Assembly (NCBI RefSeq): GCF_000576555.1
Contig: NZ_CP007145.1
Coordinates: 2,542,001 to 2,606,000, forward strand
Direction of reading: 5' to 3'
Origin: Hymenobacter swuensis DY53
Lineage (GTDB): Bacteria; Bacteroidota; Bacteroidia; Cytophagales; Hymenobacteraceae
Length of the DNA: 64,000 nucleotides
Part shown: piece after piece, positions 8,009 through 15,968 of the stretch
How positions within the stretch are numbered: position 1 is the first letter of the stretch
Layout of the letters: every line of letters begins with the position of its first letter
Made by a program: the position numbers and the translations under genes
Notes under the pieces: generated by a model
Told to the model about the DNA's origin: nothing
What the model saw: only the letters and a program-made list of their open reading frames with translations
Databases searched by the model: none

Positions 8009-10891
8009 ATGCCTGCTTCGCTGGTTCCGCTGCCTCTCCGCTCCCTGCCCGCCGCCGACCTGCTCGGCGACCTGCTGGCCGTGTCGATGACGGGAATTAT
8101 TTATTATACCCCCATCTATGACCCCGCAGGTTCAGGGCAGATAGTCGATTTCACCTTCGTTTACCTCAATCCGACGGCCCAGCGCATGATGCGCATGCCG
8201 GAGGTGCCCACCCTGACTCACAACGAGCAGTGGCCCCACAGCATCGCGCACGGCACGTTCGATTTTCATGTGGACGCCTACCTAAGCGGGGAGCCGCGTG
8301 AATACAACATCAACTACCAGGCCGACGGCTACGACAACTACTACCGGCTGGCCGCCCGGCGCACCGGCGACGGCCTGTGGGTGAGCTTTACCGATACGGC
8401 CGACCAGCCCCGCTCGCCCGTTGAAATGGCACTGCGCGAAAGCCAGGCGCGGGAAAAAGCAGCCCGCGCCGAGGCCGAAGCCCAGCGCCAGCGCCTGCAC
8501 CAGATTCTGATGGAGCTGCCCGCCAGCGTGGCCACCCTGCACGGCCCCGACCGCATGTTTACGCTTGTCAGTCCCGGCTATCAGCAGCTGTTTGCTTCCC
8601 GCGTTCTGCAAGACCGGCCCCTACGGGAAGCCCTGCCGGAACTGGTGGGCCAGCCTCACTTGGCCGCCCTGGACCAGGTGTATCAGAGCGGCGCGCCGTA
8701 CTACGGAACCGAAATTGAAACCTGGGTGGATTTTGCCGGGACGGGCCAGCGTCAGCGCCGCTATTTCAACGTGTTTTTTCAGGCCCTGCGCGACGCCACC
8801 GGCACCGTAGACGGCGTCCTGAGCTTTGCCTATGACGTAACCGAGCAGCTGGAAGCCCGCCATCAGCTGCAGCAACTCAACCAGGAGCTGGAAAGCCGGG
8901 TGCAGGAACGCACCCAACAGCTGCGTGGGGAGCAGCAGCGGCTGCAGCTGATTTTAAGGCAGGTTCCGGCTTTCATTGCTACCCTGGAAGGCCCCGAGCA
9001 CCGCCACACCTTCTTTAACACCAGCTACGGGCGCTGGTCCGACGAGCGGGCGCAGCTGGGCCGCACCATGGCCGAAGTGTACCCGGAAACGGTTGACCAG
9101 GGCTTTATCGGGCTTCTGGACGAGGTATACCGTACGGGCCGGCCGTTTGTGGGAGATGAAGTACCCGTGCAGCTCGCGGCCGGAGCCTCCGGGCAGTTGC
9201 AACAGTACTATCTGGACTTCATTTACCAGCCGTTGCTGGATGAGCGGGGGCAAACCACCGGCATTCTGGCCTTCATCGTTGATGCCACCGAGAAGGTGCG
9301 GGCCCGCCAGCAAACCGAGGCGCTGCAGACGGAGTTGCTGCTGGTGGCGCAGCGGCAGGTGCGGGAGCGCGAGGCCTTCTACCAGGTATTCGAGCAGACG
9401 CCGGCCCTGATTGCCCTGTTGCGCGCCCCGGAGCACCGCATAGAGTACGCTAACCCGGCCTACCAGCAGGTATTTGCTGGTAGGCCCCTGCAAGGGCTTA
9501 CCCTGGCCGAAGCCCTGCCGGAATTGGTCGATCAGGGATTCACCGACCTGATGGACCGCGTCTATCAAACCGGCGAAACGTATTTCGGCACCGATACGCC
9601 CTTTACACAGCCGGCCACGGAAACCCAGCCTGCCCGCACCATCTACTACAACTTCACCTACCAGGCGTACCAGGATAACGGGCAGATTGCCGGTATTACC
9701 GTATTCGCCTACGACGTGACGGAGCAGGTGCTGGCCCACCGCGAGCGGGACAGCCAGCAACAGCGCCTGGAGCAGCTATTCATGCAGGCGCCGGCCGCCA
9801 TCAGTATTCTGGTGGGGCCCGATATGGTGTATGAGCTGGTCAACCCTGGCTACCAGGCCATGTTTCCTGGCCGCGAGCTGCGCGGCCGCGCCATTGCCGA
9901 CGTGTTTCCGGAACTGGCCGGGACGGGCGTACTCGAAACGTTTGAACAGGTGTACCGCACGGGCGTTACCAACGAGGAAAAGGGGATTCGCATCTACTTC
10001 ACCAACCCCGACACCGGCCAGCTGGAGGACCGCTACTTCAACTACATTCAGCAGGCCCGCCGTGATGCGCACGGCCAGCCCGATGGGGTGCTGGTTTTTG
10101 CGTTTGAGGTTACTGAGCAGGTCCGCGCCCGACAGCAGGCGCAGGCCCTGGCGGCCGAGCTGACCCTTACCAACGACCAGCTGACCCGCACCAACGCCGA
10201 CCTGGACAACTTCATCTACACGGCCTCCCACGACCTCAAAGCCCCCATCAGCAACATTGAGGGGCTGCTGTACCTGCTGCAGGAGGAACTGCCGGCCGCT
10301 GTCACGCAGGGCCCGGACGTAGCGCCCACCCTAACGCGCATGCTGGGGGCTGTGGAACGCTTCAAGCGCACCATTGAGCACCTGACGGAAGTTTCCAAGC
10401 TGCAGAAGGAGCACGAGCCGGCAGCTACGGCGGTGGATCTGGCGGAGGTGGTGGAAGACGTGCGCCAGGACCTGCTGCCGCTGGTGCAGGAAACCGGCGC
10501 CCGCCTGCACCTCAACGTGGCGGCCCGGCCTCCCATCCGGTTTTCGGAGAAAAACCTGCGCAGCGTGGTGTATAACCTACTCAGCAACGCCCTCAAATAT
10601 CACTCTCCCGCCCGTCGGCCCCATATAGATGTGCGGGCCCACGTGCGCCCGGGCTACACTGTGCTGGAGGTGCATGATAATGGGCTGGGCATTGAGGCGG
10701 CGTACCTGCCGCGCCTGTTTACCATGTTCCAGCGTTTCCACGACCACGTAGAAGGTTCAGGTATCGGGCTGTACATGGTCAAGCGGATGGTGGATAACGC
10801 TGGTGGCCGCATTGAGGTATTCTCCCAACCCGGCGCTGGCACCACTTTCTTCGTACACCTGCCTCAGGCCGCCGAAGTGCCCGCCTCCTAG
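8009..10891 (+). CDS. Soluble multi-PAS sensor histidine kinase (five PAS domains)
   Basis: This 960-residue paralogue of the preceding kinase also lacks membrane segments. PAS-like domains lie at about 20-140, 165-285, 315-440, 457-575 and 590-710, with a coiled coil near 285-315. HisKA carries His741 (ASHDLKAP). The HATPase domain is complete, with YNLLSNALKYH, DNGLGI and GSGIGLYMV. The PAS domains share near-identical stretches with those at 4686-7937, which points to recent domain shuffling between the two genes. The gap to the receiver gene is only 18 bases, so the two should be co-transcribed and the receiver is the likely phospho-acceptor. Confidence 0.91.
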   Translation: MPASLVPLPLRSLPAADLLGDLLAVSMTGIIYYTPIYDPAGSGQIVDFTFVYLNPTAQRMMRMPEVPTLTHNEQWPHSIAHGTFDFHVDAYLSGEPREYNINYQADGYDNYYRLAARRTGDGLWVSFTDTADQPRSPVEMALRESQAREKAARAEAEAQRQRLHQILMELPASVATLHGPDRMFTLVSPGYQQLFASRVLQDRPLREALPELVGQPHLAALDQVYQSGAPYYGTEIETWVDFAGTGQRQRRYFNVFFQALRDATGTVDGVLSFAYDVTEQLEARHQLQQLNQELESRVQERTQQLRGEQQRLQLILRQVPAFIATLEGPEHRHTFFNTSYGRWSDERAQLGRTMAEVYPETVDQGFIGLLDEVYRTGRPFVGDEVPVQLAAGASGQLQQYYLDFIYQPLLDERGQTTGILAFIVDATEKVRARQQTEALQTELLLVAQRQVREREAFYQVFEQTPALIALLRAPEHRIEYANPAYQQVFAGRPLQGLTLAEALPELVDQGFTDLMDRVYQTGETYFGTDTPFTQPATETQPARTIYYNFTYQAYQDNGQIAGITVFAYDVTEQVLAHRERDSQQQRLEQLFMQAPAAISILVGPDMVYELVNPGYQAMFPGRELRGRAIADVFPELAGTGVLETFEQVYRTGVTNEEKGIRIYFTNPDTGQLEDRYFNYIQQARRDAHGQPDGVLVFAFEVTEQVRARQQAQALAAELTLTNDQLTRTNADLDNFIYTASHDLKAPISNIEGLLYLLQEELPAAVTQGPDVAPTLTRMLGAVERFKRTIEHLTEVSKLQKEHEPAATAVDLAEVVEDVRQDLLPLVQETGARLHLNVAARPPIRFSEKNLRSVVYNLLSNALKYHSPARRPHIDVRAHVRPGYTVLEVHDNGLGIEAAYLPRLFTMFQRFHDHVEGSGIGLYMVKRMVDNAGGRIEVFSQPGAGTTFFVHLPQAAEVPAS

Positions 10892-10909
10892 CTTCTTTCC
10901 TTCCTGCCC

Positions 10910-11326
10910 ATGCCCTCGATTTCCTGCACCCTGCTCGTCGATGATGACGACACCACCAACTACCTCAACCAGCGGCTGCTGCAGCGCATGGCCGTCACCG
11001 ACACGGTATTGGTAGCCGGCAATGGCCAGGAAGCCCTGGACCTGCTGCACACGCACTGCGAGCAGCCAACCTCCCCCACCTGTCCGACCCTTATTCTATT
11101 GGATATGAAGATGCCGCGCATGAACGGCTTTGAGTTTCTGCGGGCTTATGCCCAGCGCCCACCCCTCCAGAACCCGGCCGTGGTTATCATTATGCTCACC
11201 ACTTCCCTCAATGCCCAGGATGTGTCCCGAATGCAGGATCTGCCCATTGCCGGCTTCCTGACCAAGCCGCTGACCCGGGAGAAGATGGAGAATATTCTCC
11301 ACGAGCACTTCACCGCTCCATCGTAG
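10910..11326 (+). CDS. Stand-alone response-regulator receiver (CheY-like)
   Basis: The 138-residue protein is a single receiver domain with no output domain. The acidic pocket VDDDD is at 10-14, the phospho-acceptor is Asp65 (LLDMKMPRMNG), the switch Thr lies in MLTTS near 97 and the conserved Lys in FLTKPL. Single-domain receivers of this type often follow PAS kinases in Bacteroidota and act through protein-protein contact (established). With three kinases on the same strand and one receiver, several inputs may converge on it (inference). Confidence 0.93.
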   Translation: MPSISCTLLVDDDDTTNYLNQRLLQRMAVTDTVLVAGNGQEALDLLHTHCEQPTSPTCPTLILLDMKMPRMNGFEFLRAYAQRPPLQNPAVVIIMLTTSLNAQDVSRMQDLPIAGFLTKPLTREKMENILHEHFTAPS

Positions 11327-11388
11327 GCGGGCCGGGCGGGTGTTGCTGCGCAGCAACTGCAACTACCCTACTCCGGTTCTGCGCGTCA

Positions 11389-11814
11389 TCATTGCTGCCG
11401 CAACCAGGCTACGGCGGCCGCTTCCTCGGTAAAGGTGCGGTAGACCAGCGGCAGCCCTTGCACCGAGGTAGTCACATACGCCGTGGCCAGACGCGTAAAC
11501 ACATCCTCCGATACCACAATTGCCCCAAAACGGTAGCCGCCTTCGGTTACGGCCCGGGGCAGCCATTCCTGCACAATCCACTGTTGCTCCGCCGTGGAAA
11601 AAGCCCGCATCTGCCGTTGATCAATAAGGATGCGGTACCAGCCGTGACGGCGAAGTGCCTGCACCATATGGTTAAACAGTGCCCGAAAGGTCAGTTCATC
11701 CCGTTCCTGCTCGCTCCAGTGGGCCCGCAGAAAGCCGGCCGGGTCTTCGAGCAACCGGCCAGCTTTGTTCTCAAAATACAGCGTTGGCAGGGGTAGTTGC
11801 ATAGCAGAGGGCAC
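11389..11814 (-). CDS. SpoIIAA/STAS-like small protein (paralogue of 1674-2099)
   Basis: The 141-residue protein is clearly homologous to the one at 1674-2099: LYFENKAGRLL at the N-terminus, a central ILIDQR strand, EWLPRAV, a SEDVFTRLATAYVT segment and a C-terminal EEAAAVAWLRQQ. It has no signal or membrane segment. It converges on the receiver gene with a gap of only 62 bases and no clear terminator between them, so transcripts of the kinase cluster could run antisense across it. Its function is unknown; a role as a regulator or partner of the kinases is inference. Confidence 0.6.
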   Translation of the reverse strand: MPSAMQLPLPTLYFENKAGRLLEDPAGFLRAHWSEQERDELTFRALFNHMVQALRRHGWYRILIDQRQMRAFSTAEQQWIVQEWLPRAVTEGGYRFGAIVVSEDVFTRLATAYVTTSVQGLPLVYRTFTEEAAAVAWLRQQ

Positions 11815-11873
11815 CGTGCAAGTACCACCAATGCCCTGCTATTGTTTAGCCTTCCCACATCATTCCGATAACC

Positions 11874-11899
11874 AACCCTTCCGAAACGGAAGGGTTTTT
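11874..11899 (+). terminator. Intrinsic terminator, plus strand, in a divergent gap
   Basis: A 10-bp stem (AACCCTTCCG / CGGAAGGGTT) with a three-base loop is followed by a T-run on the plus strand. The flanking genes point away from it, so it can only stop plus-strand transcription arriving from the left. Confidence 0.75.
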
Positions 11900-11989
11900 C
11901 ATTTTACACCGGTTGTTTTCTCCGGCCTTCAAATCACAAACAACTTATAACCAATAACATACAACAAAATAAGTCATCCCATTGAAAGT

Positions 11990-12006
11990 CGGCACCGGAC
12001 TTGGCA
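11990..12006 (+). promoter_or_regulatory. Candidate sigma-54 (-24/-12) promoter
   Basis: The sequence CGGCAC-CGGAC-TTGG has the exact spacing of the sigma-54 consensus TGGCAC-N5-TTGC, with one mismatch in each half. It lies 34 bases before the ATG of the first gene in the ABC/PspA-like locus. About 90 AT-rich bases precede it, containing a GTTGTTT / AAACAAC inverted pair (11912-11918, 11938-11944) that could be an activator site. The same locus encodes a sigma-54 activator. Confidence 0.45.
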
Positions 12007-12040
12007 GTAGCCTGTCATATCCCAAACACCGCCGACCAGT

Positions 12041-12736
12041 ATGCTTCTCTTCGACAACATCGCCAAAGCCGCCAAAGATTTCTTCGTGGAAGAAACCTCC
12101 CCGGAGGGTCCTTCCGTAGCGGCCCCGCGCCCCCTGCCCGGCCAGACGGCCCCGGTATTTTCGGGCAATAATGCCACAGTAGGCACGCAGGCTACTCCGC
12201 TCCTCACCCAACCCGAGCAGCGCCACCTCGACCACATCCGGCAGCTGCTCTCAGGCGACGGCAAGGACTTTATGGCCTTCACCAAAATGGTAACCAGCCT
12301 GCAGGCCAGCGGCCTTTCGGGCCCTATCCTGTACCAGACTGCCTTCAACGCCTTTGCCGCCGTGACCAGCCTGGATTTGCCGGCTTTGCTGAAATCGGCT
12401 GAGCAGTTTGAGCTGAAGCTGGCCTCGGATCGCAACAGCATTCTGGAGCGGCACCGCGAGAAAGTGGGCGAAATCCGGATTCCGAACGTACCAGCCAGCC
12501 CGTTAGTGCAGCTGCAGCTGCAGGAGCAACAGCTGCAAACCGGCCTCGCCGACCTGGCCCGGCAGCTGGAAGAAGCCCAGCAGCGCCTGCTCGCCGTGCG
12601 CCAGCAGTTGCAGGAGCAGCAGCAGAAAGCGACATCCGCCCTGGCCTCCTATGAACTGGCCCATGCCACCGCCTCGGCCGAGCTAAAAGCCCACCAGCAG
12701 GCCGTGCAGGCCTATTTACTCCGGTCCGGCAGCTGA
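12041..12736 (+). CDS. Soluble coiled-coil protein, first gene of the PspA-like/ABC locus
   Basis: The 231-residue protein has no signal peptide or membrane segment. Residues 1-20 could form an amphipathic helix (LFDNIAKAAKDFFVEE); a Pro-rich linker (24-60) follows, then a helical domain (about 60-150) and a long Gln/Leu-rich coiled coil (about 155-225). I do not recognise the family. It begins a run of five same-strand genes ending with an ABC ATPase, so a cytoplasmic scaffold or membrane-surface role beside the PspA-like protein is plausible (inference). The gap 12737-12904 holds only a short hairpin and a repeat of ACTACT type. Confidence 0.6.
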   Translation: MLLFDNIAKAAKDFFVEETSPEGPSVAAPRPLPGQTAPVFSGNNATVGTQATPLLTQPEQRHLDHIRQLLSGDGKDFMAFTKMVTSLQASGLSGPILYQTAFNAFAAVTSLDLPALLKSAEQFELKLASDRNSILERHREKVGEIRIPNVPASPLVQLQLQEQQLQTGLADLARQLEEAQQRLLAVRQQLQEQQQKATSALASYELAHATASAELKAHQQAVQAYLLRSGS

Positions 12737-12904
12737 AAGCCATCGGGCCGGTTGCCGCCCGAACGACAACGCCCGAACAACGCCATCAGCATCACGCGGC
12801 CACAACGCCGGCCCCCAACAACCGGCCCACCGGCTGGCCGTCGCCGGACCGGGGCGCGGCTGTCCACAGCCGCTTCTCACTACTCACTACTTACTACTAC
12901 TACC

Positions 12905-13894
12905 ATGAACTCTCTTTCCACTTCCGATTTCAAAACCGGCGAGTTGCCCAAGTGGCAGCAACCTGAAAAGGTAGCCGGCTGGATTTTTCTGGCCGGGCTG
13001 GCCGGAGCCGGCGTGTATTGCTGGGGCACTATTGTACCGTTCCTGGTTGAAATGGTGTTCGATACCGTGAAGCTGGGCATCGGGCTGGGCGTGCTGCTGG
13101 CGGCCTGGCTGGTGCTCACCAGCCCCCGCGTGAAGGCCGGGCTGTGGTACGCGGGCCAGCGCATTTTCCGCACCGCCGCCGGCATCTTCGTCAACACCGA
13201 CCCTATCGGCATCATGGAGGACTACATCAAGAGCACCTCGCAGGAAGCGCGCAAGATGGAGGAGGAAGTAGGCCACGTAGAGGGCGCCCACGAGCTGGTG
13301 AAGCGCAAGCTGGAAGCCAATACCCTGCAGATGCGCGAGTACCTGGCCCTGGCCGACGCCGCCACCCGCCAGCGCGAGCCCGACGCGGCCGAGCAGTACG
13401 CCAGCCGCGCCGCCCAAATCCAAGACTACAACCAGCGCCTGCAGCCCATGCTCACCACCACCCAGAACGTGAGCCTGGTGATGCGCCAGATTCTGAAAGC
13501 CGCCCTGCGCCAGATCGACGGCAGCAAGTTCAAGGTGAACCTGCTCAAGGACGAGTACCAGCTGGTGAAGCGCACCAGCTCGGGCATGCGGGCCGCCATG
13601 AACATCCTGCGCGGCGACCCGGACAAGAAGTACTTCTTCGACCTAGCCACCGACCGCGTGGCCCAGGACATGGCCCAGCAGCTCGGCCAGATCAAGCAGG
13701 CCATGCGCTACTCGCAGGAGTTCGTGAAGGAAATGGACATCCAGAACGGCGTGATGAGCGAGAAAGGACAGCGCCTGCTGGAGAAATACCAGAAAGGCGA
13801 CTTCAACGCCCTGCTCGACGAGAAGCCCGCCCCCACTACCACTGCCCAGACCCGCGTGGCCACCAACGACGCTTACCAAAGCCTGCTGGATTAA
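12905..13894 (+). CDS. Membrane-anchored PspA-like coiled-coil protein
   Basis: The 329-residue protein has two hydrophobic segments near the N-terminus (about 24-46 and 55-72). A long, mostly helical cytoplasmic region follows, with DPIGIMEDYI near 100 and repeated heptad-like stretches to about 310. The layout recalls PspA/Vipp1 proteins (a helix starting near 'DP', then long coiled coils with Ala/Glu/Gln-rich heptads), but with its own membrane anchor. Sequence similarity to PspA is weak by eye, so this is inference. The neighbours (OmpA-fused binding protein, ABC transporter, sigma-54 regulator) fit a role in guarding the inner membrane. ATG 12905 is chosen because upstream sequence is repeat-like and not protein-like. 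Confidence 0.6.
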   Translation: MNSLSTSDFKTGELPKWQQPEKVAGWIFLAGLAGAGVYCWGTIVPFLVEMVFDTVKLGIGLGVLLAAWLVLTSPRVKAGLWYAGQRIFRTAAGIFVNTDPIGIMEDYIKSTSQEARKMEEEVGHVEGAHELVKRKLEANTLQMREYLALADAATRQREPDAAEQYASRAAQIQDYNQRLQPMLTTTQNVSLVMRQILKAALRQIDGSKFKVNLLKDEYQLVKRTSSGMRAAMNILRGDPDKKYFFDLATDRVAQDMAQQLGQIKQAMRYSQEFVKEMDIQNGVMSEKGQRLLEKYQKGDFNALLDEKPAPTTTAQTRVATNDAYQSLLD

Positions 13895-13916
13895 CCAGCC
13901 TCCGCGCCCCAGGCGT

Positions 13917-14007
13917 CCCAGGGCTGAAGCCCCGGGCTATGCAGCGCCTCAAATACTCGGTCACGCCTCAACATTCCCACTGACTAGCCTAGGGCTTCAG
14001 CCTTGGG
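13917..14007. repeat. Imperfect inverted repeat between operon genes
   Basis: Arms 13917-13938 and 13986-14007 pair at 19 of 22 positions around a 47-base loop. The element sits between the PspA-like gene and the binding-protein gene and may act as an mRNA processing or stability hairpin. Confidence 0.6.
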
Positions 14008-14061
14008 AACCGGGAACCGCGTGCCGGACCAAAAACAAACAACGAAAAACGAACAACCAAC

Positions 14062-15840
14062 ATGACAACTCGCGGTAAATTCGTACTGGGCGTCCTCATT
14101 GCGGCGCTGCTGTACTTTGGCATCAACAAGCTCGTGCAGAGCGGGGTGCTGTTCAAGAAAGCGGCCACCGAGTCGGTGCTGCTGAACTCCATTGAGCTGC
14201 CCGCCGCCAGCGGCGGCTCCCGCGCCAACGTGGCCGTGCCGCTGGCTCCGCTGCCTTCTGAAACTCCGGCCGGTAAGGGCAGTCCTATTGTGTGGGAAGT
14301 AATGGCCTGGAACTCGCAGATGGCCGGCATGCTGGCCAACGGCGGGGCCCGCACTACTCAGGGCTCCAGCATGGCTGCCGGCGGCCTGGATATGCAGATT
14401 GTGCGCCAGGACGACGTAGCCAAAATGCAGGCCGACCTGGTGAAAAACGCCCTCGATCTGCAAACCAACCCCGATACGCCCGGCCTGCTGGTGAGCATCA
14501 TGGGCGACGGCCTGCCGGCCTTCTCGGCGGTGCAGCCCCAGCTGGAAAAAGCCGGCACCGGTCTGCAGATCATTCCCTACTCGGTGGGCAAAAGCTTCGG
14601 CGAGGACAAGCTGATGGGCCCCAAGGAGTGGCTCGATAACCCCAAAGCCGCCCTGGGCAAAACCGTGGCCTGCTACCTGCGCGACGGCGACCAGAACATT
14701 GCCCTGAAATGGTGCGCCGACAACGGCCTGAAAGTCAACCCCGACGAAACCACCTACGACCCCGAAGCTGTGAACTTCATGGCCGCCTCCGACTTCCTGG
14801 TGGCCGCCGAGAAATACATCATCGGCAAGCCCGAGCAGCGCGTGAAAGTGGTAAAAGGCAAGAACACCGGCGTGAAAGTAGACGTGGTAGCCGACGCCGT
14901 AGCCACCTGGACGCCCGGCGACGTGAACATTGCCAAGCAGAAAGGCGGCTTGGTGAACATTGTGAGCACCAAGGACTACAGCAACCAAATGCCCAACATC
15001 ATGGTGACCACTAAGCGCTGGTACGACGCCCACCCGAAGGAAGTGGAAGCCCTGATTACGGCCCTGGCCGTGGCCGGCGACCAGGTAAAATCTCACCCCG
15101 AGGCCCTGAGCCGCGCCGCCGACATTTCGGCCTCCGTGTACGGCGATAAGGACAAGCCCGGCAGCTACTGGCTGCGCTACTACAAGGGCGTGAGCGAGGC
15201 CGACCGCAACGGCGAGGTAGTGGAGCTGGGCGGCTCCAAGGCATTCAACTTCGCCGATAACCTGGCCCTTTTTGGCCTGAACGAAGGCGGCACCAACATC
15301 TACGCCGCCGTGTACAAAACCTTCGGCGACGTGCAGCACCAGCTCTACCCCAAGGAACTGCCCAGCTACGTACCCCTCGACCAGATGCTGGACCTCGCCC
15401 CGCTGCGCAAGCTGCAGGACAAGTACCGCGGCAAAAACCTGGCCCCGGCCGAGCAGCAGCAGTTTGCCGCCGATGACGAAATCCGCCAGAGCGTGAGCCG
15501 CCGGGCCTGGAACATCGAGTTCAACACCGGTCAGCGCACCTTCACCCCCGCCGCCGAGCAGCAGCTCGACCAGCTCTTCAACGACCTGGTCGTGGCCGGC
15601 CGCCTGAAAGTAGCCGTGCACGGCCACACCGACAACGTGGGCGACGCCCAGCGCAACCAGCAGCTCAGCCAGGACCGCGCCGAGGCCGTGCGCCAGTGGC
15701 TGGAGCAGCGCAGCGCCAGCGCCTTCCCCGCCGGCCGCGTGCAAACCTACGCCCACGGCGCCCAGGAGCCCGTGGCCCCCAACACCACCCCCGAAGGCAA
15801 AGCCCGCAACCGCCGCGTGGAAATCGTGCTGGGCAACTAA
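14062..15840 (+). CDS. ABC-type solute-binding protein fused to an OmpA peptidoglycan-binding domain
   Basis: The 592-residue protein has an N-terminal membrane anchor (about 7-24), a periplasmic substrate-binding domain of the NMT1/TauA or phosphate-binding type (about 75-440) and an OmpA C-terminal domain (about 480-592). The OmpA domain shows HGHTDNVGD near 520 and NRRVEI near the end, holding the Asp and Arg that bind diaminopimelate in OmpA. The protein would thus be anchored to the inner membrane and grip the cell wall while feeding the permease encoded next. The architecture resembles proteins annotated as 'substrate-binding/OmpA family'; the ligand cannot be told. The two Cys residues near 214 and 223 are close together and may form a disulfide. 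Confidence 0.88.
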   Translation: MTTRGKFVLGVLIAALLYFGINKLVQSGVLFKKAATESVLLNSIELPAASGGSRANVAVPLAPLPSETPAGKGSPIVWEVMAWNSQMAGMLANGGARTTQGSSMAAGGLDMQIVRQDDVAKMQADLVKNALDLQTNPDTPGLLVSIMGDGLPAFSAVQPQLEKAGTGLQIIPYSVGKSFGEDKLMGPKEWLDNPKAALGKTVACYLRDGDQNIALKWCADNGLKVNPDETTYDPEAVNFMAASDFLVAAEKYIIGKPEQRVKVVKGKNTGVKVDVVADAVATWTPGDVNIAKQKGGLVNIVSTKDYSNQMPNIMVTTKRWYDAHPKEVEALITALAVAGDQVKSHPEALSRAADISASVYGDKDKPGSYWLRYYKGVSEADRNGEVVELGGSKAFNFADNLALFGLNEGGTNIYAAVYKTFGDVQHQLYPKELPSYVPLDQMLDLAPLRKLQDKYRGKNLAPAEQQQFAADDEIRQSVSRRAWNIEFNTGQRTFTPAAEQQLDQLFNDLVVAGRLKVAVHGHTDNVGDAQRNQQLSQDRAEAVRQWLEQRSASAFPAGRVQTYAHGAQEPVAPNTTPEGKARNRRVEIVLGN

Positions 15841-15842
15841 GT

Positions 15843-15958
15843 GGGTTGTCAGTTGCTCGTTGTTCGTTGTCAGTCTGCTCGTTACCTCCCATTGGTGACG
15901 AACAGCTGACAATGAACAATAAACCACAACCAGCCACTAACAACGAACAACTGACAAC
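15843..15958. repeat. Nested palindromic element (GTTGTCAGTTGTTCGTTG type)
   Basis: The ends GTTGTCAGTTGCTCGTTG and CAACGAACAACTGACAAC pair at 17 of 18 positions. Inside, a second pair (TGTCAGTCTGCTCGTTACC with GGTGACGAACAGCTGACA) forms a nested hairpin. It fills the gap between the binding protein and permease genes. Confidence 0.75.
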
Positions 15959-15968
15959 TACTACACCC

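Noticed and set aside
2331..11326. Treating the three kinases as one strict operon
   Set aside because: Gaps of 306 and 71 bases and promoter-like boxes before the second and third kinases leave this open; only the last kinase and the receiver are clearly coupled.
13984..15927. A 647-codon open frame on the minus strand across the binding-protein gene
   Set aside because: It is His/Gly/Val-rich, has no domain pattern and mirrors the codon bias of the real gene on the plus strand.
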